Part shown: one piece after another, positions 58,197 through 64,000 of the stretch
Layout: each line of letters starts with the position of its first letter
How positions within the stretch are numbered: the stretch's first letter is position 1
Source: Euptelea pleiosperma
Taxonomy: Eukaryota; Streptophyta; Magnoliopsida; Ranunculales; Eupteleaceae
DNA: 64,000 nt
NCBI GenBank assembly: GCA_035048495.1
Contig: CM068544.1
Coordinates: 15,246,138 to 15,310,137, forward strand
Direction of reading: 5' to 3'
Made by a program: the position numbers and the translations under genes
The notes under the pieces: generated by a model
The model's database searches: none
Told to the model about the DNA's origin: nothing
The model's input: only the letters and a program-made list of their open reading frames with translations

Positions 58197-58820
58197 GTAA
58201 ATATGAACCTTTCTCAGATGGTTGCTCTCTTTGATGCATAAATGCAGATATACGAGCAACGATAGTAAAGTGGCAGAGTCAAAGTTCAATTTTTCATTCA
58301 TGAACTAGTGGATATTTTGTTCGAATTACACCCTCTCTTTTAAGGGGTGTGGAGGAGAGAAAAAATAAATAAATTTACCTAAATTGTACGTCTGGCGTTG
58401 TTTTTTGCTTTGGGATCAGTTGTTTAAACTTTAAAGTGCTAACATGTAAGTGAGATTATTGTTGCCCCCACCAGATGAAGCTCATCAAATAATATCATGT
58501 CTTTGTTGAATGGCCTTCCCCAATCAATTCTTATATTGTGCCTTTAATGTTTCTGTGTAATGTGCAAGTACAATGCTATAGAAAGATAGTTTGGCTATAA
58601 TCTGTTGTCTTCAGAACTCGATTACTATGCAAAACAAAGTGGATTAAATGATCTATAGATCAATCTGTGGTTTTGATTCCCCTGTTGACAGTTATTAGAG
58701 ATTCTAGTTTGGTTTTTATCTACATTGGTTTATTTTGTAATGTCTTATAGATTTGTTAATATTTAGAGCATTTGGTTATTGTTCGATTAGGGATTCAACT
58801 AGAACAAACGATCAGACGGG
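58197..58820. other. Non-coding, possible intron
   Basis: No coding frame. T-rich sequence, compatible with plant intron between a host gene's early exons and the inserted gypsy element. Confidence 0.3.
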
Positions 58821-61800
58821 TGAAAGTAGGATTTTTCCGCGTCGTTGGTTACGGAAACCCTAACTTCAACACATTTTAATTAATCCGAGATTTTTAACCT
58901 GTAGAATGAGCAATTTTGCACAGTGGCTTGAGTCGGATGTCAATCCGCACTCGGGATTAGTCGGATAAGCGCGAATAAGAACATAAAACGACAGATAATG
59001 TACAAGAGAAATGTGGAAGGATAAGAATAGTGAGTCGAGATTAAAAACGTATCCAGTTGAGATCCAGAAAATACTAAATTCATCGAAATCAAATTGCATT
59101 AATCGAACTGTTGCTTACCTGAAATAAATGACAGAAATAAATAAAGCAGTAAATCTATTCTAGAAAGCATGTAAGAAAGCATGTAAAAAGAGATTTTAGA
59201 GAGAGAGGAAAAAGGTAGAGAGAGATTTTTCACACCTCGGTCATTTACCGGCCGACAAGGTAGAGGTGAGAGAAAAACTCACCCTCTTGCATTCACCGAA
59301 CGTAGTCGGCGGTGCAAAAAGGCGATCAGCCTGGGGAATTAAAGAGAGATCCTAGAGAGAGAAAGTTGCTAACCCTAGAGAGATGCTTCTTAGAGAGAGA
59401 AACTCATGGTAACGAAGAAGAAGAGAGAGAGAGTAGAAAACTTAGAGAGAGAAAGTAAGGTAAGAGAGATAAATACCTTGCAAACTTACCGGAGAAAGAG
59501 ATCGGCCTAGTGAGTTGTCCAAGATGGAGAACATGTGATTAGGAGAGCATCGGCCATAGATGATGGTGATGGAGCAAGCTGGGATGAGCCCAGAAGTGGA
59601 GCAAGGTGCACTAGAGTTGGAAGAGAAGCTTCCAATCGGTTGCACGAGGGTGCATAGAGGTGCTCCATTTTGGGGCTCGCATGGTCAGCCTCACGTGCAA
59701 GGAAACGCGTGGGAGCAATGGGCAGCCAAGTTTGGTCGTCGGAGTTGCACGCAAGAGGAGATCAGACGATGATGGTGCAAGGGTTGCTGGCGTTGAGGGC
59801 AGCAACAAGTGAAGGAAAACCATGGTGGTGGCTTGATGCGCTGCCAGGTAGGAACGCACTTGCAGGTGGATGTACACAACAGGGGAGAGTCCACGATGAC
59901 AGATCTTGGAGGATTTGTTGCCGTGAAAGGTGAGCAACAGAACGTTGCTGGACTTCCAGCGTTGCAGGTTGAAGAATAAAGATGGTGCGCACGGGAGAGA
60001 TCCAGTCTGGTATAGATCCATGAATAGGAGAGGTAGTTGGGTTTCTAGGTGCAGTGCAGCATCGTTTGGATGTGAGGGGCGGATCTAGCAAGGAGGAGCT
60101 GGTGAAGAAACTGTGGTGGACCATCGCAGGTCCAGATCTCAGACCGTGAAGTTGCAGGAGGTGCAACGGTGATGAGCATGAGCAGGTGAGGTGTTTCACG
60201 TGGAAAGGAGGAGACGTCCTTGAAGGGGGCTGAGCGGAGTTCACAGGTACAGGCGGAGGCGAAGTCGGAGCAAGTTGCAGAGATGGAGCGTGCTGGTCCA
60301 GGCGGAGGTGGAGATCGCAGAGGCGGAGAGGAGGCAGTGGTAGTAGCGGGAGGAGAGAGGAGGAAGCGGTGTTGCAAGTTTTGCAGGCGGTACTGCGTCG
60401 CAGCACGCAGGTGAGTGCTGCGTTGATGAGCAATGGAGCTGTGGTGGCTGGTTGCTGCGAGGAGGAAGGCCATGAGGTTCCATGGTGGTTGCAGCAGCAA
60501 GGGGTGGTGGAGCATGGGGCGAACTAGTCCGTGGGAGAAGAAGAGAAGACGGTGGTGATGCATAGTGTGGTGGAGAGAAGTGGCAGGAGTAGGGAGGTGA
60601 GCATGGCCTATGCTTGTGGCATTGTCGCAGACGATGCTGCAGGCAGAGAAGAAGCAGAAGAGAAGAAGAAGAAGAGAAGAAGACGAGGGGCCGGAGTTCT
60701 GCAACTCCGGCCAGTAAATGAAGAAGAAGAAGAAGAAGAAGAAGAGGAGAAAGAAGGAGGGGAAGAAGGATAGGAGAAAGGGGGGAAGGAGAGGAGGAGA
60801 TGGGGTTAGGAAAATTAGGGTTCGTCCACCTCCTTCCCCCTTTATATAAGCTCCTAATTTCCATTAATGGAAATTAGGAATTTTAGAAAATTAAAAATAT
60901 TAATGGAAATTAGGAATTTTAGAAAATAAAAAATATTAAATTTTTTTTTTTATTTTTTTAAAGTAAAATCTTACTTTTCTTTTGGGAATTTTCCCATTTA
61001 GTGGACCCCCCCCCCTTTTTTTTAAATTTAATTTAAATTATTTTGAAATTCACGGGGTCCACTAAATGGTCGGACAGCGGGTCGATGATGACGGGCTCGG
61101 CTACTGGCCCACATGGATTCATGATGTCCATCATCTCACAAGATAATGTGACAGACAGTCTGATGGCGATCGGATGGATGGTGACTTGATTGGGACCCAG
61201 ATTGGTAAATCGACGGATCAAGAGAGATCCAACGGTCCGGTGGAAGATCCAACGGTCCGATTGAAGATCCAATGGTCAGAAAGCTAAGGGAGATGAGACA
61301 GAGCCAATGGGCAGAAGTTCTGGGATTAGGTCAGTAGATTCGAGGACCGAGAGATGAAGATAGAGAGAATAAGGAGAGATGAGAGAGAAAATATCAGAAA
61401 ATTGAGATAAAAGTATTGGCAGAGGGTCTGGAACCCTGGTCTTCACTGTGACCATCCTCACACTTCTCTAGTAGAGTAGACTATCATTCCTTGCTGACTC
61501 GTGTGGCTTTAAACGCTTTGATCCGTCTCTTGGTAATTGGCTCTCCTACTCTCTTCATTCTTTGGGCTGACTTTTTGGTCATCTTATTCAGCCCATATTT
61601 GGCCCATATCTTCTAGTCATAGCATGTGGGCTCTTTAAGCTTTGATAATGGGCTTTCCTGATCGATGTGGGCTCGCAAGTCTCGAGAATTGTCCCATCAG
61701 GGTTTCCTACGATAGAAGAAGCGCGTAATGAGACTCTATCAGAATGACTTAATGTCTAGACTTCCGAAAATGTGTTTAATGCATGCAAATATATTATTTC

Positions 61801-61936
61801 GTCCAGAAAAGTGTGTTCTACGTAGCAAAAGAGACTCTTACGTAGAAAAGTAGATAAATAGAGCATTTTAACGTAGGAGAGTATGAAAACGCTTAGAAGA
61901 TAATAGTGGAAAATACGCACTTTTAAGCGAATATCA
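58821..61936 (-). mobile_element. 3' LTR (3.1 kb) of a gypsy element, TGATATT family
   Basis: On the minus strand it begins TGATATTCGCTTAAAAGTG and ends ...CCTACTTTCA. TATA box cttatataaagg (about 60850-60839, minus) is followed by a CT-rich leader. Unlike its relatives at 25524-26562 and 31375-32886 it lacks matching flanks (acggg/caacc), because a polypurine tract (ggttgggggttg) adjoins its start: it is the 3' LTR of an element whose internal part lies to the right. The GC-rich, repeat-bearing core (59540-60780, GAA and GCAGG runs) yields several long overlapping open frames on both strands that I take to be spurious. Confidence 0.78.
60640..60785. repeat. GAA-rich microsatellite in the LTR leader
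   Basis: Runs of gaagaa(g) at 60645-60685 and 60719-60752. On the minus strand this is the CTT-rich untranslated leader after the TATA box. It explains the Leu/Ser-rich and Glu/Lys-rich frames across it. Confidence 0.8.
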
Positions 61937-61951
61937 CAACCCCCAACCAGC
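61937..61951 (-). other. Polypurine tract before the 3' LTR
   Basis: The minus strand reads GCTGGTTGGGGGTTG directly next to TGATATTCGC. It primes plus-strand DNA synthesis in LTR retrotransposons and here proves which side of the LTR is internal. Confidence 0.7.
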
Positions 61952-64000
61952 ATATTGCCAATCCTTGGCAATTAGTGCGAAATAAATGAGCTTAAAAGGG
62001 CTCTGCACATGCTGCACACTTTTTCATATTAGCTCCGGGAAAACACCGTTCGTCAAATCATTGAATGGATGCAAAAACAGTTACATGCTAGCGAAGAGTT
62101 GGAAAGTTTTGGCAAGACTACAGACTGATAATCATGACCCAGAATAGTCAGACTCTGCGTGTGTGTGTGCTCAACATTCTCATCATCCGACAGTAAAGAT
62201 TTCCAGATCACCTCTAAGTTTTTATGCCTCGACCTCAAATCTCACATGTTTAGCACTCAGAATAGAATCACACAAGAAGGGTTTTCTTCTTTTCTCTCAA
62301 TTTATATGTGAAGAGATGTGTTGATATATGAAAGCAAAGATCTCACATATTTATTATTTAAAGGAAAGACATCTTTAACAGAAGAAGATCTCATGATTGG
62401 AATACCACTTCACTCGGGAACGTCAGATCAAACTCTATAGCTTCTCTTTCTCTAATCTCCACATTTTATGATCATACTATCCTAGAATCAAGTAGGACTT
62501 TTCTGGGTTGTAACGAGGCTTAGGTCAGGTGTAGAGAGATAAAGGGATACAGGATTTCAAAGATCTTGAGAGGATATTGACATTTTCTTGCATTTTTCCT
62601 ACGGCGTAACACCATTATCTGGTTCTTTTTCCTTTTTTCGTATTTTTCTCTTTTTCTTGATATTTCTGAGACTGCTCAATTTCTTTTCAGCTCTTCTTCA
62701 TATTTCTTTCCATATTTTGTTTTCAGCTTGAACCACTTTCTTTTCCTTTTGATTCTTCTTCTTTACTTTTCTTTTCACGGTACACCCGCATCAGTTGTTC
62801 TTTGTCCATCTCAAAATAAGGATCGCCAGTCATGCTTCGTAGCTGGACTGGATTTTAGGTTGATGGGTTTACAAAGAAAATGCTTTTATAGAATGGCTCA
62901 AGGGGTTTCTAGTGAAGTATAATTCAGGTGAGTAAAAAGGCTGAATGGTTCAGAAAAATGGCCTAAATCATTTTCTAGGGTTTGCACTATCATGTATTCT
63001 GTCTTGACTGGATACAGAGAAGGTTCTATTGTAGTAATCCAATTTTGATGTCGTTCCGAGTTCCATGATCAAATAAAAGGGTAATGAGATCTCTCAACGA
63101 ATATTGCGGGCAAGAAGAATAGTGAGTCATCTTGTGACTCAGAATTGTTGTATAACCCTCTGAATTGATTAAAGGCTCGAAAGCTCACTGGGTTAGGTCT
63201 TCACAATTATTCTCACAAGATCTCTAGAATTTCTAAACTTAGGATGACTCTGATATTGATAGTGTACAATTGTGCCGAATATGAGTTTTTCTGAGTTTTC
63301 AAACCTGCTGTAGTCATGCTTGACTTGACTCAAAGCTAACTTTAAAAAAATTGACATCCTCAATATTGATTTAACGGAGGTTTTTAGCTAATCAAAGTTA
63401 GGGTATTTGACACATTTTTGAAATTCTAGAAAACTTTTGGAGAACATCGAAAATCACCCCAAAAATAAGAAATTATTATTATTTTTTTATTTATTTATTT
63501 TTATTGTATCTATATATATATTTATCAAAAGGAATACAAGAGTTTTGGTAAATACCCACCCCCAACCAAAATATAGCACCGTCCTCGGTGCTCATGAGCG
63601 GGACAAAAATTGATGAAATAATGAGAATGATGCAAGGAATAGGGAGGATGTTACCAATGGAGCATGAAATGAATGTTGTCTGGTATCAGGAGATTATCTG
63701 TAGTGAGTGTACCTGTATGATAGAGATATAACAATGCATGCGACTCATGTAACTAAGAAATCGGAATTGCCTTTCCGAAAGCGCTAAGTTTTACGTCTTC
63801 AGCCAGACACAATGGGGGTGATAAGCACCCCCAACCAATTTGAAGCACAGGGAGACTGAGTGAGTCATCAGTCATCCAGCTCATCAGTTGGAGCAGGAAC
63901 GCTTCCAATCGAGCTAACCCAACCCAGCAGTAGTACGGGTAGGTTCTTTCTCAGTTAAGACTGAGAGGGTTCTCTGGCCGTTGTTAGCAGAGCCGCAAAC
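61937..64000 (-). mobile_element. Internal 3' region of the gypsy element (runs off the window)
   Basis: Minus-strand sequence ending in the polypurine tract gctggttgggggttg immediately before the 3' LTR. Two more copies of ttggttgggggtg lie at about 63556 and 63826 (plus-strand cacccccaaccaa), the first preceded by a short dyad gcaccgaggacggtgc. Such 'short palindrome plus TTTGGGGGTG' strings mark the untranslated 3' region of Tat/Athila-lineage gypsy elements. No pol domain was found in this 2 kb. The frame at 62728-62922 has no support. Confidence 0.55.

Noticed and set aside
59611..60864. Long overlapping open frames of 130-220 codons
   Set aside because: They occur on both strands, are Leu/Ser/His-rich or Glu/Lys-rich, and arise from GC-rich and GAA repeats in an LTR. 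No domain or splice pattern supports them.
58821..61936. Solo LTR with lost target duplication
   Set aside because: A polypurine tract adjoins its start, so it is better explained as the 3' LTR of an element that continues to the right.

Overview
The window is plant nuclear DNA from a transposon-rich angiosperm genome. It is AT-rich and holds one complete multi-exon host gene, one or two host-gene ends whose introns seem to run off the window, and many nested transposons. The repeat types (long gypsy and copia LTRs, RTE and L1 LINEs, hAT, MULE, Tourist, CACTA and Helitron pieces) and the 3.9 kb intron fit a large woody, possibly magnoliid, genome. That taxonomic guess is weak and rests on style rather than a diagnostic marker.

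Layout. Positions 1-5335 hold a minus-strand Ty1/copia element: 5' LTR, primer-binding site, gag, zinc knuckle, protease and the start of integrase. It is split by a 2.1 kb solo LTR with a perfect target duplication (TSD), and apparently by a second LTR at the left edge. Positions 5968-8200 hold L1-type LINE 3' ends and a decayed RTE reverse transcriptase. At 9181-9314 (minus) is what looks like the first coding exon of a UBA2-type RRM protein, whose later exons are not in the window. Positions 11057-11760 hold an array of hairpins spaced 131 bp apart, upstream of a TATA box.

Positions 12418-28300 contain two related hAT elements. The second (18263-27699) is complete from terminal repeat to terminal repeat, has an 8-bp TSD, and has a nearby paralogous empty site. 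It carries three later insertions: two solo LTRs and a Tourist MITE. Both copies have broken transposases. Positions 30119-34950 hold a retroelement-associated ORF split by another solo LTR, a SIRE-like LTR, and a CACTA terminus. A mutated 25S rRNA fragment lies at 36211-36452.

Positions 39490-46690 (minus) hold a complete MYB-CC transcription factor gene of the PHL5 (PHR1-like) type, with seven coding exons, 426 residues and an upstream leader exon. Positions 47000-54770 are mostly MITEs: a foldback family (one copy with a perfect 9-bp TSD that marks it as MULE-like), a hAT MITE, a TRIM and tandem Helitron ends. Near 57488 there may be the 5' end of another host gene with a transit-peptide-like N-terminus. 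Positions 58821-64000 are the 3' LTR and internal region of a large gypsy element that leaves the window on the right.

Function: only the PHL5-like gene can be described as a working unit. The remaining genes are ends of genes or dead transposon genes. No bacterial-type systems, CRISPR arrays or intact tRNA genes were seen.
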